From positions 682,001 to 746,000 of the forward strand of contig JAGVRJ010000002.1 in assembly GCA_019059635.1 (NCBI GenBank): a stretch of DNA of 64,000 bases, read 5' to 3'. The stretch is from Proales similis. Taxonomy: Eukaryota; Rotifera; Eurotatoria; Ploima; Proalidae. This document shows positions 1 to 13,541 of this stretch, piece by piece. How positions within the stretch are numbered: the first letter of the stretch is position 1; each line of letters begins with the position of its first letter. The translations under genes were made by a program, and so were the position numbers. The notes under the pieces were generated by a model. It did no database searches. It was not told the origin of the DNA and saw only the letters and a list, made by a program, of their open reading frames with translations.

Positions 1-834
1 GGAAAAAAAAGTATTTTCTTTCTCTCTCTCTCTCTCTGGCTCTGTGTCTCTGTCATCCTCTAAAGTAACGTGTTGTTTTACGGTTGTTATCCACGTTGTC
101 AAGCGCTTATTAAAACAGTGTGCCGTGTGCGGCCTATAATTTTCAAGATATTAGATAAATAACCCGTGCCTGGTGGCAAACGAACCTGATTGGCAGGATA
201 TTGCTCGGCGCCTTGCTACGTCAATTTAGAATCGAACCCACGTTCTCTCCCAGTGAGACATGCTCGCTTCTAAGAACCGAAAGAGAACAGAGAGAAAGAG
301 ACTAATCCTGAAGCCTGTGCTGTCAGATTCATCATTACTTCTTTGAATTTTTCATTAGCGAATCGAACTTTTCCATTTAATTGGCTTTCCATTGATCTCA
401 AATAGACAAAACTTCTAACCGACTTGGTGAAGCTCGACTCTAGGCCTAATAAAGTGACTAACAAACTATATTTGAAGATTTCAAAAGGACTCTTATGTTT
501 GAAAAGAATTTCCGTTCAAGATTTTTTGGCTGATACGAAGAAACTGAAACGAATCAGCATGACAGGCAGTTGAAACAAGAATCGAGGCGCTGCGCCAATC
601 TGGAAGATGGGCATTGCACGACTATTATGCTAATAAATTCAATTTAATTTGACTGATTAGTCAATTTTGAAATGTGAGGAATGCATACGTACCAATTCGG
701 GTAGTTAAGAGAAATTATTCACGAGCTCGAAGTAGAAAAGAGGCCAACGAAGCAGCTTAGAAGCGTGAAGCAAACGAGGCGCTTTAGCTGAAGGAGAAAC
801 AGATAAATTGAGAGGCATTGACATTGATCAAACG
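1..834. other. Left-edge noncoding stretch upstream of GOPC
   Basis: No gene is supported here. Positions 14-40 are a CT-rich simple tract. The rest is AT-rich with short spurious ORFs. It presumably includes the promoter and 5' UTR of the GOPC gene starting at 835. An in-frame stop lies just before that ATG. Confidence 0.6.
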
Positions 835-2146
835 ATGACAAGTATTGCGGCCACCTCATTTCCGTGGCTCAACGCACTGGAGAACGAGTTCGACCGAGCT
901 TTTGTTGATCTAGACATTTCAATCAATGATCTGTGCGACAATTTCGAGAGCAGCTACTTGGACGAGAACATGAGCCAGTTCTCAGATGTTTGCCACGAGC
1001 GGCTTCAAGTCATTGCTCGAGCTTGGGCCCAGCTGGTTCACAAATCGCAGACGGTATTTCAAGTAAACTGCAAGCTGGAGGCGCAAATAGTCGATCTACG
1101 ATCCGAGCTGAGCCAAGCCGAATCTTATCGAAAGGCGGCCGAGAAAGAAGTGGAAAAGCTTCTGATTCAACTTCATTCTACTCAGCTTGAGCTTCAACAG
1201 TACAAGAATCCCGACAGTTTTGACGAGCCGACCAGTCAAGAAATTCAAAAAAGACTAGAGAACGAGCTCAAGCAGCGATTTGGTCCCGAAAATTATATTC
1301 AGAACGAAGAGAGACTTAAATCTCAGCTTGCCCGTTTGGAGATGGAAAACGAAAAGTTAAAGCAGCAGTTGGTAGACACAAGTTCAGACTTGACCAGCTA
1401 TCGTCTAACAGCCAAGTATTTGGACAAAGAGCTGGCAGGCCGAATTCAACAGATTCAGCTATTCGGCAAGCGTCTTAAAGAATCAGAACATGAGCGCCTC
1501 TGGAATCAAATCGAGTCGGAAATCATTTTAAATCGGCAAAAAACTGTGGTGAGAGCGTGTAGAGCCAAAAGGCGAACGAACGACACGTCGTTGGTAGACA
1601 CTTTGAGAGAGCAAGGTAAACTGAACGTTTCACGAACAGTGAAACTAACTCGCCAGACAGAGAGCGAAGGCATCGGCTTGACTATAACAGGTGAGCTCAA
1701 ATTTCAACTGTCCAGTCATAAAACTGTGTCGATGAAATGTGAAATCTGAAAAGGTGGGAAGGAGCACGGTGTACCGATTATAATCTCTCAGCTTCAGCCA
1801 AACGGTTTGGCCGATCGAAGCAGATCTCTGTTGATCGGCGACGCAATTCTGTCAATAAATGGAACAACACTTCAAGACGCATCGCATTCAGATGCGGTTA
1901 AAATTTTAACCTCCATGGTAGGCAGTCGACCGAGAATATAAGCAAAAAGCAAACCAATTATTTTTTGATTTAAAGAAGAGCAAAGAAATCGAACTTGAGG
2001 TGCGCTTCGCCGAAATTGACTCCAAAGAGCCAGACGGCGAATCTGTAGAGTCAATAGGCGACGTTTCTACATTGACAATTGACGAGGCCGAGCGTAAAAA
2101 GTCCGAATCGATCAATTCAAGCATCTCGGTCGACACGAAAGCCTAA
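835..2146 (+). CDS. GOPC: Golgi-associated PDZ and coiled-coil protein (GOPC/PIST/CAL)
   Basis: Exons 835..1690, 1754..1917 and 1976..2146 join in frame to 396 residues. The N-terminal motif (FPWLNALENEFDRAFVD) and the central coiled coil, ending in the very conserved YLDKELAGRIQQIQL stretch, match GOPC. The PDZ domain (about residues 285-375) is split by both introns. Its carboxylate-binding loop reads GIGLTITGG and is followed by KEHGVP. In the family, GOPC is a peripheral Golgi/trans-Golgi adaptor that binds C-terminal PDZ ligands of membrane proteins and directs their traffic. A TTG-initiated extension is possible in frame, but the ATG at 835 directly precedes the conserved region. AATAAA signals follow near 2398 and 2475. 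Length is slightly below the vertebrate form. Confidence 0.93.
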
Positions 2147-2966
2147 GCCTTAACTACATTCCGGATCAGAGCCCAGGAGAAGATTCGATTCAGATTCGAA
2201 AATGTTTTAGACACGCACAGCTCTTAAATTAAAAATTTCTTTGATTTTGGTAGCTAAATTGAATTGTTTGAAAATCGTTTTGATTTTGACAAAATCTATA
2301 GCCGACCGAATTCTAAAATGGACAACATAAATTTTAATATTTTAACTAAATTATTTTGTTTCGAAAAATAGTCTTGTTTCCATTTCAATGAGCGCCCAAT
2401 AAATGCAATTCAATTCTTATTCGACTCTTTTTATTTGATTTATCAACTTGGAATTATTTTTATGTAAGAAAAAAAAATAAAACGCATAAAAATAGAGAAA
2501 AAGCATTTAATTGTTGGCTTTTGGATTGTCTCGGTAAATTATTGGAAAAAAGTTCAGCCTCAAGCAATGATCTTCTAGTCGAGAGCGCTTGATTTTATGC
2601 TGAGTAAAGAGGAAAAGTAGTTAGGAACCTGCGCCCGACCATTTCACTTTCTTCAATTGGTTTTGTTGCCACGCTGGCCAAAATCTCATCCGATATCAAA
2701 CATGACAATAAATTAATTTTTTAAATATTTATAATAATTCTGAACATTGACGATATATATAATCGGCGATCTGCTTTCTTTCTCGAATAAACCAGTCAAA
2801 GTTGGAGTGAAATTCATTTGGATAAATAGAAAAACGTCATAAACTAATCAAGTGAATGGTGACGCGGTTTAAACAAGCCAGCGTCTATTTACATTCGCTC
2901 AAGTAAACAAAATAAGCCTGGTTTTCTTTCAAACAAGCCATGTCTCTTGTTTTTTTCTCTCTACGG
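2147..2966. other. Tail-to-tail intergenic region GOPC/FoxO
   Basis: AT-rich 3' flanks of two convergent genes. Plus-strand AATAAA signals occur near 2398 and 2475. I see no coding potential or structured element beyond this. Confidence 0.5.
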
Positions 2967-5084
2967 CTAGTTGAAAAAGCAGCCGATTGGCGTCAAACTG
3001 TGGCTGGGGTTCAATGCGCTCTGGTCGTAAGTAAAACTTGCAGCGTTTTCATGCGAAAGCTTGCCACTGCCCATCGTGAGCTCATATCCGACCAGTTGGC
3101 CGTGAGCTGCATTCAAATTGGTGCCTATTATTGAGTGGTAGGAATCTCGGTTGTATTGATAGTACGCTTGTTCAGCTTCCTTGCTTTTTTGATTGTTATT
3201 CATTGAACAATTTATTGATGGTCCATAGGCAGATGGATATTGATAATAGTAATCGGCACTTTTTTGCGCCCCGCTCTCTCCATAGAATTCAATGGGCTGG
3301 GCCAAATCTGACATGGATTGAACGCTTTCGATTGAATATGGCGTTTGATATGAAATTTGCCGAGTTCGCTCGGCTGGTGAGCTGTACAGCGTAGCTGGAT
3401 AGCTTTGCCCATACGGAAGAGAGTTAAACGATGCTGAACTGTTGTAGTAGGGTTGCGTGGAAACGCCGAGCAAGTTGTTCACTGTTGAGCTAATTGACAC
3501 GCTGCCCGACTTGGAGCACAGATGAGACGATGCTCCGTCTGCTTGGCCCGACGCCAATAGATTGGCCTTGTCGCTTTGCGCTTGGTAAACACCACTGCCC
3601 GAGTAGTAGAGTGGAGGCGAATTGGACGAGAGCGATGTGGCCGATATCGATGAGTCAAGTGCATTTGAACTGTGAATGAGATTCAAGTGAGACGGCATTA
3701 GGCTGCCTTGCTCTTTTATTGAGTCGCTTGTATCAAGCAGCTCAGCGTTGGTCGTTGCAGTTTTTTTATTCTCATTGCTGAGCTTTGGCTTTACCTTTCG
3801 ACTATTGCTGCTACTGACTAGCTTGTTTGATTTATTGCGACCTATTCTGCTGCTGTTAAATTGCGCGCTCTTTGATTTGGGCTTCCGGATTATCGCTGCC
3901 GCCAATGCTTGATCGGTATTTATCATTTGCTCTTCCTCGCCCGAGCGACACAGGTCAGTTTTGCAATTTTTCGCTCGGCTCCTCACGACTTTGCCACCGC
4001 CGCCGACGACGGCTCTATCAAAGCTGCTCAACGAGCTGCTTTCTGAGTACGGCTTACAACTGCCGCTTGTTTTTGTATTCTCGAGCGGGTATTTGGAAAC
4101 GTCGGGATTTATCATCCACCATGAGCTCTTGCCCGAGCTCTCATTCTGCACTCGAATGAAACGATTGTGTAATGACAAGTTGTGTCGGATTGAATTCTAA
4201 AATGTGCAAGAAAATGCTTCTTTTGAGCACGCCTCTAAGCACGTGTGTCAAGCTTTCCTTACCTTCCAGCCAGCGCTACTGGTCCGGTCGTATTTCTCTT
4301 TGAAATATGGCACATATCTAACAATCCAGTCATAAATCTGTGAAAGAGTCAAACGCTTTTCAAGGCTGCTCTCGATCGCTCGGGTTATCAGTTCAGCATA
4401 AGATAAATTGCCCCACGAGTTTTTTCGCGGGCCATTCGGCTTTTTCAGGCCCAGCTCGTTCTCAATGGCTTCGGCTAGCTCCTGATCATACTCCATGATC
4501 GGATCTTTCTGACCAGGGCCCGAGTTGTGGGCGGAGCCAAAGCCGCATGAGAACGTACTGGTGGTTCCATCACTGTTCTGGTTCACATTAGACGCGACAC
4601 GCATTAACTCAGCCGACGTATAAGCGTACTGAGAACTAAACTGGCCAAGAGTCAACTTGTTTAAACAATGCGACCGAGGCGATGTCTGGGATACGGGTGA
4701 AGATGAGGATGGAGACGAAGACGAGGTTACAGACCGATTAGCGTGATTGATTATCGAATATGATGACAGCTGTGACTCTTGTCGGGATTGTTCGCTCACT
4801 TTGGTGTGCATATGAGGAGCATCGGATTCAATCGACGAGCCGAATTGTAATGGAAGGTCGCATGCGTCCGATGCGTTTTTGACTCTCTTTACGCAATTGT
4901 CTTTTATTGGCTCGGAGAGAGCTCCGCTGCTTTTTATTCTGTAGCATGTGCCCACTTCGACCTCTTCGTAGGTCATCGGGCGGAAATATGAATGATGCGA
5001 GTCTTGATTGCAATTGAGACCTATGAGGTCGACTCCGTCGTCCAGCAGCATTTGATTCATATGATGCTCTTCGTCAATGTTCAT
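2967..5084 (-). CDS. FOXO: FoxO forkhead transcription factor
   Basis: Two exons, 4263..5084 and 2967..4196, split by a 66-base intron inside the forkhead domain, give 683 residues. The DNA-binding domain spans about residues 235-330. It has the FoxO-type [18 protein letters not shown] start, [20 protein letters not shown] recognition region and [19 protein letters not shown] helix 3, then [12 protein letters not shown] in wing 2. FoxO proteins are nuclear effectors of insulin/Akt signalling controlling stress, metabolism and lifespan genes. The N-terminal T32-type and wing-2 S253-type Akt motifs are not visible. Only one RxRxxS motif (RTRQIS, near 3353-3373) occurs, in the Ser/Tyr-rich C-terminal region. 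The ATG at 5084 has an in-frame stop just upstream. Confidence 0.95.
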
Positions 5085-8000
5085 CCTAAGTCAGATCGCT
5101 TCAAATCATATTCTAAAGAAAAAGGCCAACTTGCACACAAACGTCAGTTTGCACTCTAAAAGTCAACATGTCAAATTAATATCAATTCGACGACGTGAAA
5201 GCATCAGCTCTCAGAAGCCATTTTCATTTTTCTTCTACAGAGTTGAGTACAGACAGAGACAGTCAAACCAATTAGATACAAGAGGGCTGTTTAGACCTTG
5301 ACTTCACTTCATGACTAGAGCCTGGCGTGTTGAGATGCCTTTAAACGCGAATTAAGCCAATCAGATTTGTATCCTCTGATGCTTGACACCCTTTTTTCTC
5401 AATCGATCATGTGACGCTTCAAATTTACCAGCTTTCATAAATGAAGGGGCTGCCTGCCGGGCTTGCCGCCTTTCTGAGGCTGCTTGAGTGACTAGCTGCA
5501 ATTAGCTTCGATCGAAAATGCGAGATACCAACTTTTTGGGTCGAGCATTTACATAAAATCAGGAATGTGAATTAATCAAAATTATTTGCATTCTAAACGA
5601 TTAGGTGAGCGAGACACTTGCGCCGGCGCCTACTATTCAAATCGAAGTCTATTACGGCCACACAATGCTCAAAGCTCCGTATCGACCAAGATTGATTAAA
5701 TTGGTCAGCCAGCCAGTCAAGAAAGGCAGCAGGCGTTTCAACTCTTGAACGACTCTGAGTTCAAGGTAGAAATAGATAAAAACCATAAATCCATGTGCAC
5801 AAGTTGATTGACGAGTAACGAATTCGCCCAATCGTGGCCACTGCATTTGATTTCGCACGAGCGCAGGAAATATCAAGAGAGGCGGGTAGACCCAGCCAGA
5901 AAGCGGAGAGAGAGAGAGAGACGGAGGGAAAAGAATTTGAATCGATTTTGAAGCATCAGCAAAAAAAATTGAAGCAATATGTCATGAGTGATTTACGCTG
6001 CTTGTAATCAAGAAATTAAGAGCATCACAAAGCGAGTGAACGAAAGAAATTAAAAAGAAGAGAATGGCAAGGAAAAAAGGAAAATTCGTAAATGAGCCTG
6101 GCTAGCCAGCAAGGCACCTCTCAGCGAGAACATGGTGCTTGACTTGAAGCTAAAACGATCGCTCTACGGCAACCGACAGCTCATGTTTAATCTCAATCAA
6201 GCGCTTTATAATTTTCAATTAGATCGAATGAATATGATTTGGAGCGCTAAGTTGTCAATATGAATTTCGTTCACTCACCAAAGACATCATTATCATAGCT
6301 GCTGCGCTCGCCTACTCATTCGAACGCCAAGATTGCACACCTAGCCATCATCACGACGGCCACCATCCTCGCCAACACTCACCGATTACCTTTACGCATT
6401 TGGCAACAAAAAAAAAAGGTGAGTGAACGAGCCCATGCAATTGCATATCAGGTCAGCAGCTCGTTAACTCAAATATATACATTCGATGAGTTCAAACGAA
6501 TTTGATTGAGTCTGGCCGGCTATATAGTGTGCACTGCAACTCTAATGTCCATACGAGCTGATCAGGCATGTAAAGAACGCGAAAAAAATTCTCTGTCAAA
6601 AAAGGTGACATCGAATGGCTCAGAGCGTGCTTCGAGTCTAATGCTCTCTCGCTTCAGATTCTCAAACTTTGAATCATTCAAGCAAACACTCGCAATTATC
6701 TTGGGCAAAGTTTACGTAAAAAAAAGGAGCCGATTGTTTGCCCATCTAACTTGTTTACGGCCTTATACTTCGCTCTCTTGCGGCCTGCTTTATTTCGAAT
6801 ATTTTCTAGCACTCGAAATTTGCAGAGAAAATTAAGGAATAGACTGAAAAGCCTTTTGAAAAATCCTCGAGCTCATTCAGCCAGTCGGTGTGTGTGTGTA
6901 TATGTGCTCTCGGGAGTTTGGCCTTCTATAACACTCTTGCGCGCTCGGTCTCTCATCATCAATGAGCTCTGACTCGATCAGGTAAACAAGGTAAAAACCC
7001 GACCTCCTCAAGACCACGCACAACACAACGGCGCTCGTAAGGCGAATTGTGAAGTGAATAATGAATTAATAGAGACCTATTAAATAATAATAATCAAAGC
7101 CCGCTAAGAATATAAACGACTTGTCAGTTGGCTGCAACTCATGGACCTCGTACTCGTGCGATTACCTTGCTGCGACTGGGCCCCGATAAATTGGCCCTCT
7201 CTCCTTGCTCTTTCTCTCTGCCTCTCTCGCTCGTTGCCTCATGTGGCCTCAATTACATAAAAGAGGCGTAGTGCGCTCAGATTGTTTAAAAAGAAAACTC
7301 GCCATCTAGTGGTCTTCGGCATACCGACCGAGTCAAGTCAAACATGCTATTATAAGAATTTAGTTCTTCAAACAGAAATGAGCAGGCGAAATTTAATACG
7401 ATCGAATGGGATCGATAGGACTGATCTAAAATTAGCAAGAGTTTGAAGACATTTTTGATTCACACCCAAGCTGCCAAGCACCCAAGCCACAGTCAACACA
7501 CACAAACTGACACGCGCAAGCATTGAATGAAATCGTGATCTGATCAAGTGCCAGGTTACACATTATAGGCGCAAACTTTGCCGCCAATCGAAGCTGGAAA
7601 ATAAGCAAAATTAAAACAAAATAGCAAAAAAAGGTCCAAAAAAGGATTTATAAAAATGCTCGAGCAAAAGATTCAATCTTGGTTTTATTATTTCACGCCA
7701 ACTTTAAGCCTAGGCGTCAGTTTAGAGATCCGTGTTTACTCAAGTAAATAGAAATTGCGTGCGGCCCAAATAGTTGTGTCATTTAGAAACTATTTGTGCC
7801 TAGTAAACGCGAAACAGACGTCCAAATGTTACGAACGCTTGCCTCGAATGGCAATGTATATGAGAAAATGGATGGAGAAGGTTGAAAGAAGAGCGAATGA
7901 GAGAAAAAGAAAACGCCTGCCAAGAGGTGAGTATTCGAATAGTTGTCGAACGAATAGGAGAGAGTGAGAGAAAAAAAAAAGAACGAAGCATTTGCTTAAG

Positions 8001-9758
8001 CTCTTAATCAAATAAAGTTGGCTAACTTTGCGGAACGAACAAATGTGATTAGGATGCTGGCCGAAAGCTGAATCTGCAGCATGCTTCAGCGAGAACCTGT
8101 AAGGTAAGCAGAAAATTTCAAACAAAAATTAAATCAGACGCGTTTGAAAGCGTTCGCACGATTTAATTAATCGCATCGAAGTTGAAGGTAATCCCGCAAC
8201 CGCGTAATTGAATCTGATGCAAGTCATTTAATTAGCAACTTGCTTATTAGAAGTGACGACCGCTCTCTAGTTGGGTTAGTTTGCTAGTTAGGGAAGCTTG
8301 CTGAACAATTGAAAGCCAAACTGAATCGAACGATGGCGATGGCGGCCCCAAAAGTGAGCGAGATAGAGTGCGCGTGAACCAATCTGTGTGTGAGTGTGTG
8401 TGTGTGTGTGTGTAAAGGTAATGAGATTGGGAAATGAGTGAATCTAGATCGGTAGCTTTTAATTACAGCCTTGGAATGAGATTAGTTGCTAGTGGACGCA
8501 TTCAGCACCTTAGGGCTGAAATCACAATTAATGCTGATCCATATAAAAACGCAGTGATAAATCATTTCGGACGGACGAAGGTCCGCAGTGGCCGGTTGGG
8601 GCCCCAAAGGAGACAGAAACTTGTCATCTTCATCTTTCGGAAAAAAGAATACATTTGACAATAAAGAGAATAACCAATAGAGCAGTGAATGCGCGTCAAG
8701 TTTAATTTTTCTTTACTGGCAATGGTGCTCTTCATATTTGACAAATCAATACAAGTTGTGCATTTCTCTTCTCTTTTTTCAACTGACACTTTTGGTCCCT
8801 GCTCGATCGCTCTTTGGCTCGTTTCGCTTTCAGGTGCGCGCATAGTGACTCAATCAATCAGTTTAGCGATCCTCTCTCTCTCTCTCTCTCACACGCACGC
8901 TCACATACGCACACTTAAACAAAACGATCGCATGAGGAAGAATCAATCCAGCAGCCAGTCAGCAATCTAGCCGCTTCTTACCAGCAAGCGCACTAAAGCA
9001 TGAAGCAATTTGAATATTTGCTTCGAGATGTTCGATTTATGATGGCGAGTTATGCAATAGGTGTCAGATGACAAGCTTTGAGACGAAATGCCCAAGCAAA
9101 GAGAATATGAGAGAAATAGCGAAAGAGAGAAGTAAGTAGAGAAAGAGAGGAATAGAAGCGAGAAATGGCAAGTGTGGATTGAAGAGCAAGCAAGGACCAA
9201 AAAATAAAATTTAAAAACGATGGAAGAGAATGCGTTTGCAAGAACGCAATAAGGAAGAGAATCTGGTTCAGCGTGGCTTTTGCACATAGCTATTTTAATT
9301 AAATCGAATTCATCAATTCGATCAGCAATTGCTGGGCTCAGTTGGAAAATTCGACACGGCTCAGTCCATTTCTCCTTGCTAGCTGACTATTTGGTTAATT
9401 CGAGGTCGAATTGCTGGCTGCTGATTCGTATTTACGCATTGCGACTCTAATCGTTTCATTGGCAATCGACAAAAAAAATATTTAAGAACTTTAGTTGTTA
9501 AGAAGCACAAACTCGGGCAATTACGGTCACAGCGTTCACATGGAAGCGAATAGAACGGCCTGCGGCAACGAACGCCTCTAAGTTCAAAAGTTAATAGCGA
9601 TCTCTGAGTTTACAAACCGAGAGTATGACCATTGCTCGGTTATATAATTGCAATTAGCCGAGCCATTCGCTTGCCTCTCAATGAAGCCCTTGGTGCTCGA
9701 AGCACGCAACGAACGCATTTGTGTTGCCCGCAGTCCCGCTTCAAGTCGCACGCATTCG

Positions 9759-9792
<34 letters not shown>

Positions 9793-12700
9793 CAATCTCG
9801 TCCATTCATGTGAGTTTGTGTATATGTGAGCTTCTAACTCTTTTTCTACTGGTTGTCTAGAGCAGCACTCCTTTAAATCGGAGAGAGAGAGAGAGAGAGC
9901 GGGAGAGAAAGTAGGAGCAAGACATGAGAAATAAAGTTTTAACTCTTGCTGCCGTCACGGAAATGGGCCTGCTGGTCTTTAGGCGGCTTTTAGCAACTTT
10001 CACGCCATTTCCCAGAAACGGTGACAAAAATTATTCGCGTTGTTTTGACTTGAAGTGCTTTCCGACTCAATTAAAAGCCGCTTGGCCGGTTTGTCGAACT
10101 TATCGAATTGTGCCTTTAACTTGGAGTAGAGAAATGGAGAGAGAGAGAGAGAGAAAAAGAGGAAAATTGAGGAAAAGGTTAGCAAAAAGTAGATTGAGAG
10201 AGCGAAAAAAAAAGAACAAGAGAAAATGGGCTCAGAAAGAGGAGGAGATTGATTGACTAAGATTACTTGGGGTAAGTTCATTTTGATTAGAGCTCGCTCT
10301 ACTCAACCTACTCGAGCATGGGAGCCGTCGTCAACGCGTCGCGGCTGTTCATCGCCCAATTCCAACTCATTCTAGTTTAAATGACTTGGGGTTATTCAAC
10401 ATTAATTCGCTTAAATGCTTAATGGCGATAAGTCGCTATTCGACCCGAGAGCCAGAGCACATTTAGAGACAGAGAAATAAAGAGTGAGACCGAGAAATAG
10501 AGAGGGGGTGGGGAGGGGGTGAGCTTGTGAGAAATACGGTCTACTGACTTTTAGCCCAAACTTTAAATATGGATTGATTAAATATTAATTAAAAATGAAA
10601 TAGTTCAATGAAGATTAGCCCATTTAATAACGTGAGGGTATTAATGTCGACAAAGAGACAATCGAATGGTAGACCAAGTAATCATTGGGCCAGGTAGGCA
10701 GCCAGGTTGGCCGCATACAGGCAAGCAGTCGATCTCCTTCTACTCACCATAAGCCACATTAAAATGTAAGATGAGATGGCGTGTCTAACACCCAGCTATA
10801 GGCCCGGTCTCGCCAAGGTGATAATGACCGGGCGTCCAGTCAATTATTAACTCGAACAAGGTGCTCGATTATCTTGCTAGGCAAGAATCGGTGGCCTCAC
10901 GACCTCCTCTGGTCGTTGTCTTTGCAAAGAACTGAGCGCCACTTTGACATGCAAGTCTAATTTGACTCAAAAAAAAAACTCATCCGACTCTAATCCTCCA
11001 ATTCTCCAGTATTCTTTTACCTTTCAAGCGTCTTATAAACGCCCACTTGAGCATTCATTCACTCATTCATTCTTTCACTCACTCGTCCATTCATTCTTAT
11101 TCATTTGTTCTATTGAATGGAGCGCAGTAATCGCAGAACTTAGCACAACAATATTTAAACAAAAAAAAAATTCAAGCAAATTGGAGAGAAGCTTTAAGAA
11201 AGAGGAGCGTGTAGAAAACGAGTTTCCCTAGTTAGATACAAATGAGAAAATAAAGAGTATTCAGAAGAAAAATGAGAGGAAGAAAGAAAAATGATAGAGA
11301 AGCGGCAAATGCAATTCAAAACGAAGGTTCTCCGGTAATTGAATTGAAAGAGCAAAACGCATTGTGCCAATGAGCGAACAATCTCACGCTGCTATTGCAC
11401 AATAAACTGAATTTTGAAAACCAGGCCCAGTTTGAATAACTTTTAATTGACGAGTGAGCCCGGAGTTATTTTCGTCTCCGCTCTGGCTAGTTCTTGCCTG
11501 ATGACCAAATATTTTTATGCGCTTCTGTCTATAAAATGTCTCTAGACGAATGATTCAGTCTTTTCATCGTCGCCACTCATTCGATTACTCAGCGGCTGTG
11601 ATTTTGATTATAATCACATTAAGTCAAAATTAAATAAATAGATTCAGTTCCTGTTTTTGATAGACTCGCAGGCAATGAAAGGTGTTTGAAATTTTGGACC
11701 CCATTAACAAAGGTCTGATGGAAACGAGGATTACTGAATGTTTACTAATTGAGATAATGCAGGTTACTCTCAAACTAGAGAGCACATTCGAAGACTGAGA
11801 GATAATGATTGACGAGCAGCCCTACATAGACTGTTCGTGGCCTCTTGAGGGACAACGATGAGCAAGCGTTGATATCATTAATTTTGAGCTGCGTTCGGGT
11901 CCCTTAGAGCGATCAGGTTATTAGATATCTCTAATCCGATTCATAAATCCCCCTTTGTTCTGCGCCGTTTGAAAGATGAAAAAAAAAAATAAGGAAGCCA
12001 GTTAACGACCTGAATGAGTCAAATTCGGTAAGTTGAAAAAATTTTTTCTTCAACCCATTCCAATTATATAAATCGATTCAAATCACTAATCTGGCCAGCT
12101 TTACCGCAACGAAGCAAGCGCGATGTGATGTGTGAGGTCTCAAAAGGAGATTGAAAATTTCTGTCGAAGATTTTTAATTAAAAATCAAAACTGTAATCGA
12201 AAATGAATGGAAATCAGAGTTGTCTCTGTTCTAACCGCTCACGAGGCGGATTAAGGCTAAAACACATTTGCACTTTTAGTTGGATTAGTAATAGTCTGCG
12301 AACGTGAATTACGAAATCTGAGTCAATCAAGAAAATAAAAATAAAAGAAGACAATAAAGGCGGCCAGGAAAGGGGCGAAAAATGCGAATGGATGCGAGTA
12401 GATATTTCCCGCCTCGCATCTCAACGAGGTCAACTGGCGCGCTCATGCGGAAACTTGGTCAAATAAATGACATTTCACGGCCTAGAGCGATTGACCGACT
12501 GCCTCAAGCAATCGGGTCTGCTTATATTCGAATTTTCACAGATTAAACCTGCAACCTTAATATCAAAGAAAGCTGAAAGAAAGTAGAGACAGAGTTGAAT
12601 TGAGTGCTTTGATAGACACTGTGACTTTCGATGTGAAATTTGAGATAAAAAAGGAAACCTCTGTTCTCTCTCTATATCTCGCACTGATTTGTCTTGAGCA

Positions 12701-13541
12701 ATCTCTCGGTATTTTCTGAATTAACCGCCATATTCAATTGTCTCATTCTGCCTCTCTGTGCCATTTTTCCCAACTTGTCTGAGTTTAGGAGAAGTGAATT
12801 AGGCTGTTGGTCGTTAAGAGGAAATTAATGACAACCACATAGGAGAGGGGAAATAGCGACGAGAAATACAAAAGAGTGATAGAAATAAATAAGAGATCTT
12901 ACGGCGGCCACTAACAGAGAATTAATGAATATGCCAGCCGTTCAGTAGAGCCTGCGCTGAATCAACAGCAAGTGAGCTAGTCAATCAAATAAAATTTGTC
13001 GCACCGGTTGTTTGTTAAATACAAACAGAGAGAAATAACGATTCGTTTGCTTTTTATCTTCAAAATCGATTTTTAATTGCCGCCAAAGTCGAAGTGTAGC
13101 CATTGTTTGAATTAATTCAATGAATTATTAACGTTCAGTACTAAACAAACTCACAAGCAAGAGAATACGTGAGCGGTTTGCTCAGTTAGACTTAATAATT
13201 AAGAATAGTAATCGATTAACTTAAAGACCGCAACAACCTGCAGCAGACGCCGTCTCTTGTTTTCTTACACATCTTTGAAACGCAGCTCGCTAGGCAGCAC
13301 TCACTGGCTTTTGTTTACCTCCGAATCTAAGTCATTCATTTTGAGCTCGAGTTAGCTTCAGTTTGATAACTGATTCATTGCGCAAATGTCCAAATTTTGG
13401 CTAGCACAACCCTAGAAGGTCACCAAAACTCAAATTTGCCAGCTCCAATTTTGTTTTTTATTTTTTAAATTCATTTTGCGAATTTTCCTTGGAAAGGAAT
13501 CAAATTTATGAATTGTTATTCATAAAAAAAAACTTTTTGCT
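5085..13541. other. 8.4 kb gene-free region upstream of FoxO
   Basis: No ORF here resembles a protein. Short ORFs are low-complexity (S/L/F or R/E/K runs) and arise from CT/GA tracts. The region holds GAGA/CT tracts near 5909-5921, 8873-8890, 9761-9792, 9882-9899 and 10138-10153 and a TG tract near 8391-8412. It lies upstream of FoxO (-) and beyond the 3' end of the FkbM gene (-), so it most likely carries FoxO regulatory DNA, noncoding 5' exons or both. I recognised no tRNA or conserved miRNA. Confidence 0.5.
9761..9899. repeat. CT and GA simple-sequence tracts flanking a short spacer
   Basis: A CT-rich run at 9761-9792 is followed about 90 bases later by a GA run (9882-9899). Complementary tracts of this kind could pair or bind GAGA-type factors. 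They are also the source of the low-complexity ORFs in this area. Confidence 0.7.

Noticed and set aside
220-285. tRNA-like GGGTTCGATTC (B-box-like) motif on the minus strand
   Set aside because: No T-stem pairing, no acceptor stem and no matching A box at the right distance, so it is a chance match.
9584-10256. ORFs rich in Arg/Glu/Lys or Ser/Leu
   Set aside because: They are translations of GA/CT microsatellites on both strands, with no start context or homology.
5085-13541. Search by eye for conserved animal microRNAs (let-7, miR-1, miR-124, miR-92 and others) in the noncoding regions
   Set aside because: No mature sequence with a plausible hairpin was recognised; a seed-like AATTGCACT near 28793 lacks the rest of the miR-92 family sequence.
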